Assembly: GCF_001590865.1 (NCBI RefSeq)
Contig: NZ_BBUY01000021.1
Span: forward strand, 35,170-99,169
DNA from: Streptomyces sp. NBRC 110611
GTDB lineage: Bacteria > Actinomycetota > Actinomycetes > Streptomycetales > Streptomycetaceae
Reading direction: 5' to 3'
Length of the DNA: 64,000 nucleotides
The position numbers and the translations under genes are program-made. Positions within the stretch are counted from its first letter, which is position 1; each line of letters opens with the position of its first letter. The notes beneath the pieces are model-generated. The model saw only the letters and a program-made list of their open reading frames with translations. It had not been told where the DNA came from and ran no database searches. Shown here piece after piece: positions 44,360 to 54,400 of the stretch.

Positions 44360-47300
44360 CGGGCGGCCCCTTCGAAGGAGTGGTCGGCGAACACGGTGTA
44401 GAGGGCGGCCGACGCCACGGTGCCGGGAGGCAGCGGCCATCGTTCGGTGAGGACCGGCGCGTCGTCCTGGATCTCGACGACGGCGACGCTCGCGTCGGCG
44501 CAGGCGACGAACGCGCGGGCGGCGTCCGGGGTGAAGGTGACCGACAACGGCCGGGCTCCGAGGCCGAGTTCGCCGATCAGGCGGCCGCCGCCGACCACGG
44601 ACACGGCCGCCGTGTGCAGTACCCAGGCGCGGTCGGCGGGGTCGAGGACGAGGGCGCGTGGGGCGGGGCCGATGGGCACCGAGGATTCCGCGATGGTGTC
44701 CTTGGTGGAGCCGTGCCGCTCGTAGAGCGTCACCACCTGGCCGCCGTCACCGGTCTCGCGCAGCATCACGCCGCGCCGGGCCGAGTTGGTGAGCAGGGCC
44801 AGTCCCCGGCCACGGGCCGGGAAGTTGTACGGCTGGTACCAGTCTCCGGGCGTGGGGACGGCGACCAGCTGCACCTGTCCGTTGGTGCTGGCCTCGGCCC
44901 CGTAGACATACACGCGGCCCGGCTCCCCGGGAGTGACGAACGTGGGTGTCGCGGGCCCGTGCACCGTGCCGAGCTTCGAGCCCACCGAGGTGTCGTAGGT
45001 GACGGTCTTGCTGCCGTCGTTGGCGTTGACGTACAGCCGTCCCGCCTCGACGTCGACCGCGATGCCGCCGAAAGCCTGCACGTCCTGCCGGTCCACATCG
45101 GTACGGACCGGCTCCGCGCTCCCGGCCAGGTCGACGGAGGCGGCCGCGATGCGATCCGGACGGGCCAGCACCGCCCGGGAGTCGTCCTTCCTGACCGCGA
45201 GCAGGGTGGGCCGGCCGGTCAACTGGATACCGGTGCGCGGTGCGCGTACCTGCTGCGCGACGACGTCGACGACCTCCAGCTGCCGGGGATCCGTCCCGGC
45301 CGCGTACAGCGTCGCGCCGTCCGCCGAGGTCGCCGCCAGGTACGGCCCGGGCCGGCCGAGCGGCACCCGGCCGACGACAGCGGTCGTCGCGGGGTCGACG
45401 GACAGGATCGCGCCGGTGGTGTCGTCGAGGACGAGGACGACGGGTCCGGGGGCGGGCGGTGCGGGGTCCTGGGTGAGCAGCAGCGGATCCGCGTCGAGTC
45501 CCGCGGTACGGGCCTGCTCGGCGTAGTCGCCCACCGTGCCGTTGGACAGCGGGATGTCCGGGCAGAGCCCGGCGAGCACGCCGTGCATACGGGTGCGGGC
45601 CGAGCCCGCCGCCAGGTTGGCGATCTGTTGGGCGACTACGCCCACTCCGGCCCCGAGTGGATCGGCGAGTGCGACCGGAGAGCCGGTGGGTCCGGCATCC
45701 GGGTCGAGCGGCAGGGTGGCGTCCGGGTGGAGCTTCTCCCAGGCGAGGTCGGCCTCGGCGATCGGCCCGAGGTCCTGGCCTTTGACCGTGGGCGGGGGGA
45801 CGGTGATGTGCAGGCCGGTGCGGTGCTCGAGCAGCGGGTCCTGACCGAGGGTCTTGTCCTGGGGGACGTCGGGGTCGCCCCACAACGCGAAGGGCACCTT
45901 GCTGCGGACCGGGTCGCTCAGCCACCGGTCCTCGTCGGGGAGCGACCGCCAGGAAGCGCGCTGCCCGCGGCGGGTGTCGCTGTACTCGACGGTGACGTGC
46001 AGCAGTCCGTCGACGTGCTTCTGTTTCATGGGCCGGATGTCGACGGTGCTCCCGCCCTCCGGGGGGCGGTCGTTGAACCGGACCCGGGCCGTGGGCACCA
46101 CGGTCGAGACCGCGAACGAGAAGCCCGCCGGGTCGGCCAGCCACGGCTCCGCACCGGCCTTGATCCGGGCGGCCTGCAGCGCGTGGTCGGCGTCGGAGTC
46201 GGTGCGCAGCCCGGTGAGCGGGTGCGCGGTGAGCGGTGCCTCGGGCGGCAGGAGCTGGGTGCGGAACTCGGCCCAGGTGAGCGCCGCCGGTCCGGACAGC
46301 GCGGCGCCGAACCCGACGGTGACGGTGATGAAGACGAACGTCGCGGTGACCGTGCCGCCGGTGGGCGGCCCCCACAGATCGAGCGAGGCGCCGATCTCGC
46401 CGCTGACCGTGAACAGCAGCTTCACCCGGGCGCCGACGCGGACCGAGATCCCGGCCCGGAAGTGCAGGGGCGCCCACTGGATCAGCAGATCGGCACGCGC
46501 GGTCAGCCAGGCCTCGACGTTGCCGGCCTTGTAGCGCACGTCCAGCGAGCCGCCCGCCATCACCGCGTTGGGGGTGAGCGCGAAGTACGCCCCGCCGCTG
46601 ACGGTGACGGCGGAGCCGACCGACCAGGTGAAGCCGAGGCGGGGCACGACCGGGAAGTAGTCGGGCCTGGCCTTGTCGTAGTCGGGGTGGTAACCGCCGA
46701 CGGTGAGGACGAAGTTCCCGGCGTGCGGGCTCGGTCCGAACCAGGAGTAGAAGGCGAAGCCACCGGTGAGCACGCAGGACGGGTCGATGACGTAGGAGTC
46801 CACGAGCTGTGCGGTGGCGGCGAGTTCGCCGCGCGCGGACTGGTAGACGATGCGCAGGTCGACGCCGACGCGTGCGTACTTCTTCGTGCCCTTCTTCGGA
46901 AAGCTCGCGGTGGCGCGTCCGATCAGCGCGAGGGTCAGGGAGTTGCCGGCTTCCAGCAGCAGCAGGACGCGTGCCTGGACGAACTCGAAGGAGGTGAAGT
47001 CGATGCCACCGGCCAGCCAGATCTGCCCCTCGGTGGGCCGGACCCAGGGATGGGGCCCGTCGGTGAGCAGAGCGAGCGTCTTGAGCGGGTCGTCGTCGAG
47101 GCCGCCGTCCAGCCCGGAGACCAGCGGGAATTGGGCGATCTCGGTCTGCTCCGGGACGCGGACGCCGCTGTTGTAGCCGAAGCCGAGGGCGAAGCCGGTG
47201 ACGCGGAAGGGGGGCGGCCCGCCGAACGTACCGGTGAGCCGCCCGAAGGCGAACAGCGAGGTCATGCCGTCGCCGCGGCGCTGGTACGCACCGAGCGCCA

Positions 47301-49773
47301 CCGCCCCGAACTTCGGCATCTCGACGACGAGCATGCCCTTGACCATGATCTGGTAGCCAGTGGGCGGGGGTTGCTCGTTGACGAGCGCGCCCGCGATGTG
47401 CAGCGGGTTGCGGCGCAGGTCGATGGCGAGCCCTTGGAGGCGGGGCTCCACGCTCATGGTGTCGAGGTCCAGGGCGATGCCCAGGCCGAGCACCCCGAGG
47501 GTGAATCCGGCGGCACCCATGCTCGCGTCGAACAGCACCAGCACCTTGCCGGAGTCGAAGCCGGCGCCGATGCGCTGCACGTGCAGTGGTCCGAAGGAGC
47601 GGCCGATGTCGGCCCAGGCGACGGATCCCGGCGCACTGTCGCCGCTCCGGACCGCGAGCTGCTTCTGACCGCCGCCGAAGGCGACGGCGAGGGGCTCCTG
47701 TGCCCGGCCCGCGATCTCGTACGGGAGGGAGAGCACGGCCCCTTTCGGGAGACCGGCCGGTGGCTGCGGGAGCCGGGGGAAGCGCTTTCCGGTGGCGGTC
47801 TCCACGGCCGCGATATCGCCGTTGACCGTGCCCAGTTGCGCCGGCGTGAGGCTGCCCGAGGCGAGCAGGAACTGTACGCCGGTGACACCCAGGTCGGCCT
47901 CGGCGGGTACCTGGCCGGCCAGGAGCGGCAGGTCCGACAGCCGGGCCGACAAGGACGCGGCCACCAGCGCGGCCCAGGTGCGGCCGTTGGGCTCCGCGTT
48001 GCCCGGTACCGCCGTGAGGACGACCCCCGCGCCGGCGGCCGTGGCGGACGCCAGCAGCAGCCGGCCGGCGGGAGACGCGTACCGCAGCGCCAGCGCCTCC
48101 AGCCTGGGAAGCAGCCCGGAGGGGAGCCCGGGCGGCAGCTCCAGCCCGATCGCGGAGGCGAGGTCGGTCAGCGGCACGCCCGGGGTGGCGGCCGCCGTGG
48201 CCGTCAGCACGCTGGTGGTGCCGCTCTCCTCGTAGGAGACATCGAACCGCAGCGCACGTGTGCCGCCGGCCCCGTCCGGTACGAGGACGGTGAGCGTGCC
48301 CGCGACCTCCTTGTCGTACCCGCCGGAGAGGCGTCGCGTGAGGTGGACCCCGAGGTCAAGGGTGGCGTCGGCATCGCCCAGCGGAAAGGCGCAGGAAGAG
48401 ACCACATCGAATGCCTGGCCGGCGCTGTCGAAGGACAGTGTGACTTGGTGGACCGTCACCTCGTTCAGCAGCGCCGGTGGCGCCACACCGAAGAGACCGA
48501 AGAGGTCGCCCGGCCGGATGTTCCGAGCGGTCCCGGTGAAACTCCACCGGCCGCTGTCGTACGCGGCTTCGAGGGCCAACGTGGCCGGCCCCACGGCCAG
48601 GTCCGCGAGCAGCCGGCCTGCGGGACGGCCGCTGCCGGTGCCCTCGACGGACAGGCGCATCCCGGTCAGTGCGACGGCGTCCGAGATCCGCCAGGGCCCG
48701 GCCACGTCCAGGCTGACGGCATAGCTCTTCGAGCGCGCGTTGATCCAGGCGCTGAACGCTTCGACATCACCGGTCGGCATGGTGGCGTCCGGCAGGAACA
48801 GGCGGAAGACATCCACCAGCGGGAGCGGCTGCAGCAGCCCGGCGTCCAGGTCGAGCTCGGGAACCACTACCGATGCGCCGACGATCGCCTCGCCGATGCG
48901 CAGGGTGGCGCCCAGTCGCGCGCGCACGCTCGGCGAGTGGCGTGGCGAGGTCACCGCGTACTCGACGTCCACGTCCGCCAGCTCGAACTTGCCGGGCAGC
49001 AGGGGCCATTGGGCGGGAATGTGCACCCGGAGCGAAGCGCTGAGCACGGATTCCAGACCCAGCGAAGCGTGGTCGGGGTCGACGGCGCACACGAGACCGA
49101 CTCCGGCGAGCTCCAAGCGCCCGGGAAGCTCCAGCCCCGGCAGGTCCGGCAGCGCGAACTGCCCGCCGCCCGCCCCGGGCGCGATCCCCGCCAGCTCGGA
49201 CAGGTTCGCGAGCGTCACACCGGAGAAGTCACCCACCAGCGAGACGGTGCTGGCCGCCGCGCCGGTCAGCGGTACGGCGCGCAGCCGCAGCCCGCGTGGT
49301 CCGGCGGCGGCGAACGGCAGGTCCGCACCCACGGCCGCAGCGGAGGAGACCACTCCCCCGGCCCGCGGTTCGGCCGACAGCACCAACAGCAGCCGGTCGC
49401 ATCCGTACACCCGGAGGAAGCCCATATGGGCGCGGAGATACGGGAGTTCGACCTGCCAGGCGTCCGGGTCGGTGTCGGTGGTCAGTGTGACGTCGGCCGT
49501 GATCCCCGCCACGACCGGCGGAACGGCCGTGGTGTTCGCGCCGAAGGAGACGGTGATCTCGGCGCCGGCGGGACAGTGCGGGATGGTGATGTGCCCCGTC
49601 AGGGTGAGCGCCTGGGGATCGGCCTCGGTCACGTCGGTCAGGTTGAGGTCTCCGCCGAGATAGGTCTTGAAGAGTTCTTCCGTACCAGGGATGTCCAGCT
49701 CCGCGAAGGTCAGCGAGAATTCCCCGCCGACTTCCGGAAACCTGCGCCTGAGTTCGTCCACTGTCATCGCCAT
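44356..49773 (-). CDS. Giant DUF6603-containing protein with C-terminal beta-propeller
   Basis: The 1,805-residue protein starts 9 bp after the MBL gene. The N-terminal ~650 residues are repetitive beta-strand units (LALEAAYDSGRWSFTGTARNIRPGDLFGLFG). The central DUF6603 region (about 800-1170) has GFTLGVLGLGIALDLDT, FGAVALGAYQRRGD, FGGPPPFRVTGFALGFGYNSGVRVP and VGARVKLLFTVSGEIGASLDLWGPP, alternating strands that look like a large beta-sheet or lipid-transfer-like shape. The last ~370 residues are YVTN-like propeller blades (GAILSVDPATTAVVGRVPLG and GGIAVDVEAGRLYVNAND). No signal peptide. DUF6603 has no known function; the scaffold role is inferred. Confidence 0.85.
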   Translation of the reverse strand: MAMTVDELRRRFPEVGGEFSLTFAELDIPGTEELFKTYLGGDLNLTDVTEADPQALTLTGHITIPHCPAGAEITVSFGANTTAVPPVVAGITADVTLTTDTDPDAWQVELPYLRAHMGFLRVYGCDRLLLVLSAEPRAGGVVSSAAAVGADLPFAAAGPRGLRLRAVPLTGAAASTVSLVGDFSGVTLANLSELAGIAPGAGGGQFALPDLPGLELPGRLELAGVGLVCAVDPDHASLGLESVLSASLRVHIPAQWPLLPGKFELADVDVEYAVTSPRHSPSVRARLGATLRIGEAIVGASVVVPELDLDAGLLQPLPLVDVFRLFLPDATMPTGDVEAFSAWINARSKSYAVSLDVAGPWRISDAVALTGMRLSVEGTGSGRPAGRLLADLAVGPATLALEAAYDSGRWSFTGTARNIRPGDLFGLFGVAPPALLNEVTVHQVTLSFDSAGQAFDVVSSCAFPLGDADATLDLGVHLTRRLSGGYDKEVAGTLTVLVPDGAGGTRALRFDVSYEESGTTSVLTATAAATPGVPLTDLASAIGLELPPGLPSGLLPRLEALALRYASPAGRLLLASATAAGAGVVLTAVPGNAEPNGRTWAALVAASLSARLSDLPLLAGQVPAEADLGVTGVQFLLASGSLTPAQLGTVNGDIAAVETATGKRFPRLPQPPAGLPKGAVLSLPYEIAGRAQEPLAVAFGGGQKQLAVRSGDSAPGSVAWADIGRSFGPLHVQRIGAGFDSGKVLVLFDASMGAAGFTLGVLGLGIALDLDTMSVEPRLQGLAIDLRRNPLHIAGALVNEQPPPTGYQIMVKGMLVVEMPKFGAVALGAYQRRGDGMTSLFAFGRLTGTFGGPPPFRVTGFALGFGYNSGVRVPEQTEIAQFPLVSGLDGGLDDDPLKTLALLTDGPHPWVRPTEGQIWLAGGIDFTSFEFVQARVLLLLEAGNSLTLALIGRATASFPKKGTKKYARVGVDLRIVYQSARGELAATAQLVDSYVIDPSCVLTGGFAFYSWFGPSPHAGNFVLTVGGYHPDYDKARPDYFPVVPRLGFTWSVGSAVTVSGGAYFALTPNAVMAGGSLDVRYKAGNVEAWLTARADLLIQWAPLHFRAGISVRVGARVKLLFTVSGEIGASLDLWGPPTGGTVTATFVFITVTVGFGAALSGPAALTWAEFRTQLLPPEAPLTAHPLTGLRTDSDADHALQAARIKAGAEPWLADPAGFSFAVSTVVPTARVRFNDRPPEGGSTVDIRPMKQKHVDGLLHVTVEYSDTRRGQRASWRSLPDEDRWLSDPVRSKVPFALWGDPDVPQDKTLGQDPLLEHRTGLHITVPPPTVKGQDLGPIAEADLAWEKLHPDATLPLDPDAGPTGSPVALADPLGAGVGVVAQQIANLAAGSARTRMHGVLAGLCPDIPLSNGTVGDYAEQARTAGLDADPLLLTQDPAPPAPGPVVLVLDDTTGAILSVDPATTAVVGRVPLGRPGPYLAATSADGATLYAAGTDPRQLEVVDVVAQQVRAPRTGIQLTGRPTLLAVRKDDSRAVLARPDRIAAASVDLAGSAEPVRTDVDRQDVQAFGGIAVDVEAGRLYVNANDGSKTVTYDTSVGSKLGTVHGPATPTFVTPGEPGRVYVYGAEASTNGQVQLVAVPTPGDWYQPYNFPARGRGLALLTNSARRGVMLRETGDGGQVVTLYERHGSTKDTIAESSVPIGPAPRALVLDPADRAWVLHTAAVSVVGGGRLIGELGLGARPLSVTFTPDAARAFVACADASVAVVEIQDDAPVLTERWPLPPGTVASAALYTVFADHSFEGAAR

Positions 49774-49782
49774 GACGCCCGC

Positions 49783-50964
49783 CTAGAATCCGATCTCGAC
49801 CGTGCCGGTGTTGTCGATCGTCAGGTGCCAGTTGCCGCAGATGAAGCGCTGCTCGTCCGGCATGGCGTCGGTCCAGTCAGGATTCACCATCAACTGTGTG
49901 GTGAAGACCGCCTTGTCGGATGCGTCGATCTCGAAGGCCCTGTCCTTGTAATAGGTGTACTCGTGCGGTGCGAAATTCCCGACCTTCCCCGACCACGTCT
50001 TCACCTGTTCCAGGTGGGCGAACTGGGGAATGCCCGTGCCGTTGAAGGATTTCGTGCCGGAGCTGACCACCAGCCGGTGGGGCCGGAGAAACTCCACCAG
50101 CGGCCTCCCCGAGGAGGTTTCGCTCCCGTGGTGCCCCATCTTCAGGGTCATGCTTTCGCCGGCTCTCGACGAGAGACCGTTCCTGGAGAGGGGCGGATTC
50201 TCCAGGGCACGCAGGAGAAAGTCCTCGGTTTGCGTGGTGGCGTCGCCCATCAGCCAGACGGATTGCTGCCGGTAGTCGAGTGCCAGCACAATACTGTCGG
50301 GGTTCGGGTCGTAACGGCACAGTTCCTTGTGCAGCCGGACCTGTTCATGGGGGTCCGTCGAAGGGGTCAGGTACCTGATCCACTTCGCGTAGCGGGTCGC
50401 ATACTGCCCGGTGGCGTTGGCTGCCACGATGTACAGACCATCACCGGCGCCCCCGAGGTTCACGATCGGCTGGCCGTATCTCCACGGGGTGTTGTCGTCG
50501 CCTCCCGGAGTGGGACCCATCATGGCCAGGGAGTTGGGCAGCGGTCGCGCCCCGTGATCCTGCATCCACTTGTACGTCCCGTTCCCCGGGCGGGCTCCGT
50601 CGCGACCGTTCCAGTAGTCCTCCAACACGCCCGTGTAGAAGGTTTTTTTCACGGTGTAACCGGGCAGCGCGCGCACGATGAGGTTGTAGTGGTCCTCGTC
50701 CGCGTGTGTGATGAAGAGATAGTCGATCGCTTTCCCCGGTACGTACGTGCGGAGAATCTCCTTGACGTTGTCCAGGGCACTCACGATCCGCTGTGGTGGC
50801 CCGGGAATCAGGCACTTGGCGTCCTTGGTCGACCCGCAGTCGATGAGCACGACCTCTCCGGTGCCGTCCGGCGGCGGCGGAAAGACAATCAGGGTGCAGT
50901 CCCCCTGGCCGACGCCGATGAAGATCATCCTGATATGGGGGCGGGTGGGGGTCGGAATCGCCAT
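49783..50964 (-). CDS. Metallo-beta-lactamase-fold hydrolase (ComEC/Rec2 C-terminal-like), first gene of the operon
   Basis: The 393-residue protein starts after GAGGGAGTTCGTG. Residues ~8-45 give MIFIGVGQGDCTLIVFPPP and LIDCGSTKD. The metal-binding motif THADEDHYN replaces the classical HxHxDH (its first His), then WLMGDATTQ and MTLKMGHHGSETSS. These match the MBL domain of DNA-uptake ComEC proteins, here as a stand-alone soluble enzyme, so a nuclease or phosphodiesterase activity is possible. Divergent from the RHS toxin gene. Confidence 0.87.
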   Translation of the reverse strand: MAIPTPTRPHIRMIFIGVGQGDCTLIVFPPPPDGTGEVVLIDCGSTKDAKCLIPGPPQRIVSALDNVKEILRTYVPGKAIDYLFITHADEDHYNLIVRALPGYTVKKTFYTGVLEDYWNGRDGARPGNGTYKWMQDHGARPLPNSLAMMGPTPGGDDNTPWRYGQPIVNLGGAGDGLYIVAANATGQYATRYAKWIRYLTPSTDPHEQVRLHKELCRYDPNPDSIVLALDYRQQSVWLMGDATTQTEDFLLRALENPPLSRNGLSSRAGESMTLKMGHHGSETSSGRPLVEFLRPHRLVVSSGTKSFNGTGIPQFAHLEQVKTWSGKVGNFAPHEYTYYKDRAFEIDASDKAVFTTQLMVNPDWTDAMPDEQRFICGNWHLTIDNTGTVEIGF

Positions 50965-51464
50965 CACGAACTCCCTCGCTCGTGGGAACGCATGCGCATA
51001 TCGCCGGACCGCTGCGCCGTTCTCGGTGCCGTCAGTGCGTCCGCACGGAAATCTCACCGCACTTCGGGTCGCTCACTGCGGTGAATTGTGTCCAGTGGCG
51101 TGTTCTTGAGGACAGTTGGCCGGATGCCCGCAGACTGGGCCCCGGGCCGCCGTACGCGGGGTGGTTCTTCGGGCGGGAGTTGCGGGGGCGACGGCCGCGG
51201 GGGCTGTTGACGGTGCGGCGGTGGTGGGTGTGGGGCATCGTGGATCGCCGATCCGGTCGAGAGGCTGCGGTGGTTCGTCTCCCGCGGAGCCGGCGGCAGC
51301 GGTCGCCCCCGGTTGCCGTTCGACACTCAACTGTGATTGCCTCCAAAGGACTTGACGTCACATCAGCCACGCTGTTGTCATGCGTAGCCCAGCCCGCTCC
51401 ATGAGGAACGTCGCCAGCGGTGCCACGGGGTGCTCCGAGGCCGTTGGCCGTAGGAGGTGGATCC
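50965..51464. promoter_or_regulatory. Divergent regulatory region between the DUF6603 operon and the RHS toxin
   Basis: A 500-bp gap separates the two divergent starts. It holds no coding-like frame. A TTGACG-like element (in CTTGACGTCACATC, about 51350) lies about 110 bp before the RHS start and could be a -35 box or part of a palindromic TGACGTCA site. The -10 is not clear. Both systems could be co-regulated from here. Confidence 0.45.
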
Positions 51465-54400
51465 ATGACGTCTCCGGCCGGATCACCGATCGCCAGGCCC
51501 GTCCGGGAGCTGCTCGGCAGGCAGCCCGACTACGGCTTCGCCGGGGACGGGGTCAGCACCGCGACCGGCAACTGCACCCGGCGTGTCACGGACCTGGCGT
51601 TCCCGGCGTCCACGCTGGGGCTCCTCGACTTCATCCGGACCTACAACTCGCTCGGCACCGCCGACGGGCCGCTGGGGCGCGGCTGGAGCACCTCGTTCAG
51701 TGCCCGTCTGGCGGAACAGCCGGACGGGAACGTCCTCTTCCATGACGAGGACGGCCGGGTGCTGACGTTCACCAGGCGGCCGGACGGCGGATACCGGCGC
51801 CCACAGGACCTGGAGGCGGACCTCACCCGGGACGCCGAGGGCGGCTGGACGCTGCGCACCCTCAGCGGCCTCCGCCGGCTGTTCACTCCGGACGGGCGGC
51901 TGACCGCCCGCGAGCGTGAGGGACAGCGCGTGACCTTGTCCTACGGCGGCGAAGGACGTCTGCTGTCCGCCGCGCACTCGTGCGGGCGGCAGCTGTCGTT
52001 CTCGTACGACGGCGAAGGACGGCCGTCCGCGGTCACCGCGGACGACGGGCGGGCCGTCAGGTACACCCACGATGGCGAGGGACGGCTGACTTCGGCGTCG
52101 GGCCCTGCCGACGAGGCGACCACCCGCTACACCTATACCGAGGACGGCCGGCTCCGCCAGGAGACCGATCCCGACGGGACCCCGGTCGTCGTCAACGCCT
52201 ACGACGACGAGGGCCGGGTGGTGCGCCAGGAGCACCCGGCGGGCAGCAGCACGGCGTTCGCGTACGACACCGGCGCGGGCGCAGGCGCGGGCTCGGGCGC
52301 GGACGTCACCACGGTGACCACGGTGACCACCGAGCCCTCCGGAGCCCGCAGCACCTACCGCGGGGATGCGCAGGGCCGCCTGGTGGCGCTGACCGACCCG
52401 GCCGGGCAGACCGCGGCCTTCCGCTACGACCGCAACGGCAGGCTCGTCCGTGCCACCCGCCCGGGCGGCACCGAGCTGACGCAGCGCTACGACGACCGCG
52501 GCAACCTGCTCCGTTCCACCACCGCCGGTGAGATGTCGACGTACCGCTACGACGACCGCGACCGGCTCGTCGACGAGACCGATCCGGAGGGCGGGACCAC
52601 GCGGTACGCGTACAGCGGCGACAGCCACGTACCGTCCCGGATCACCGAGCCGAACGGCGGTGTCACCACGCGGACCGTCGACAACGGCCTGGTCACCTCC
52701 TCGACCGACCCCGACCGGCACACCACCCGCTACCACTACAACGAGCGCGGCGAGCTGACCTCGGTCACCCTGCCGGACGAGACGGTCAGCCGCTACCGCT
52801 ACGACCGGGCCGGGAACATGACCGAGGCGACCCAGCCCAGCGGCAGCACGCTGCGCTGGACGTACGACGCCGCCGGCCGGGTCACCGCCTACACCGGCCC
52901 GCTCGGCGAGGAGAGCCGCCAGGAGTGGTCGCCCGGCGGCAGGCTGCTCCGCCAGACCGACCCGGAGGAGGGTGAAACCAGGTTCGGCTACGACGACGCC
53001 GGCCAGCGCACCAGCGTCACCGATGCCATGGGGCACACCACCACCTCCGCGTACGACGCCGACGGCAACCTGACGCAGACCACCGACCCCGAGGGCGGCG
53101 TGACGGCGTACGCGTACGACGCCCTCGGGCAGGTCGCCCGCACGACCGACCCGGCCGGGACCGAGACCTTCTACCGCTACGACGCGGACGGCAACACCGC
53201 CGAGGTCGAGGACCCCAACGGCACCACCCGCACCGACTTCGACGCGGTCGGCCGCCCCGTGGCCGTCACCACCCCGTCCGGTGCCACGACCCGGTACCGC
53301 TACGACAAGGCCGGGCGCCCCACCGGTGTCACCGACCCCGCGGGCGGCAAGTGGCGCATCGAACACGACGCGTCGGGCGATCCGGTACGCGTCCTCGACC
53401 CGACCGGGGCGCTGGCCACACAGCACTGGACGCAGAGCGGCTACCTGGACGAACTCGTCGACCCGGCGGGCAACTCGGCCCGGATACGCCGGGACCGGCG
53501 CGGCAGGGTGGTCGAGGTCGAGGACCGCCAGGGCGGCGTCACGCGCACCGCCTACGACGCCGACGGCCGCCCCATCGCCGTCACTTCGCCTGCGGGCCTC
53601 ACCGTGCGCACGGAGTACGACGCCTCGGGCCGGGTCATCACCCGCACCGACCCGCGCGGCTGGGTGACCCGCTACGCGTACGACCGGCGCGGCCGCAAGA
53701 CCGCCGAGACCAGCCCCTCCGGGACCACCACGCGTTACCGCTACGACAAGGCCGGACGGCTCACCGCGGTCATCAACGGCGAGGGCAACCAGACCCAGTA
53801 CGGCTACGACCGGGCCGGGCGGCTGATCTCGGTGACCGACGAGAAGGGCGCCGTCGTCCGCTACGACCACGACAAGGCCGGACGCGTGATCGCGGTCACC
53901 GACCCCCTGGGGCGCACCACACGGCGGGCGTACGACCGGGCCGGAAACCTCAGCGAGGTCACCGACCCGGACGGCGGCACCCAGTACTTCAGCTACGACA
54001 AGGAGGCACGGCTCACGCGCTGGCACGCGGACGACGGCACGGAGGTGACGTACGCCTACGACAAGTCCGGGCGCCGCACCAGCATGACGGATGCCACCGG
54101 CACCACCCGCTTCGACTACGACAAGGTCGGCAACCTCATCCGCGTCACCGAGCCGGACGGCGGCGTGGTCAAGGCCGGCTACGACAAGGCCGGACACCTG
54201 TCCCAACTGGGTTACCCCGACGGCCTGGAGGTCGACTACCGGTACACCCCCAACGGCCGCCTGATCGCCATGGCCGACTCGCGGGCCGGCCGCGCCCAGT
54301 ACGCCCTCGACCCGGACGGCCGCCTCCTGACCGAGCAGCTGCCGGGCCGGCTCGCCCGCCGCTATGCCTACGACCACGACCGGCTGTGCCGGTTCGAGGT

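Noticed and set aside
44380-51084. A very long plus-strand open frame (over 2,200 codons) antisense to the DUF6603 operon
   Set aside because: Arg/Gly-rich residues without domains, produced by GC-rich third positions of the real minus-strand genes; those genes have ribosome-binding sites, overlaps and recognisable domains.
34751-51464. Contractile injection system (eCIS or phage tail) locus
   Set aside because: No sheath, tube, baseplate, LysM or AAA+ genes are seen; only a fibre-like protein and large unknowns, so that label is not supported.
52240-52340. Short GC-rich direct repeats (GGCGCGGGC and ACGGTGACC units) in the RHS gene
   Set aside because: They are in-frame codon repeats of a Gly/Ala linker and of VTTVTTVTT, not a CRISPR or regulatory repeat.
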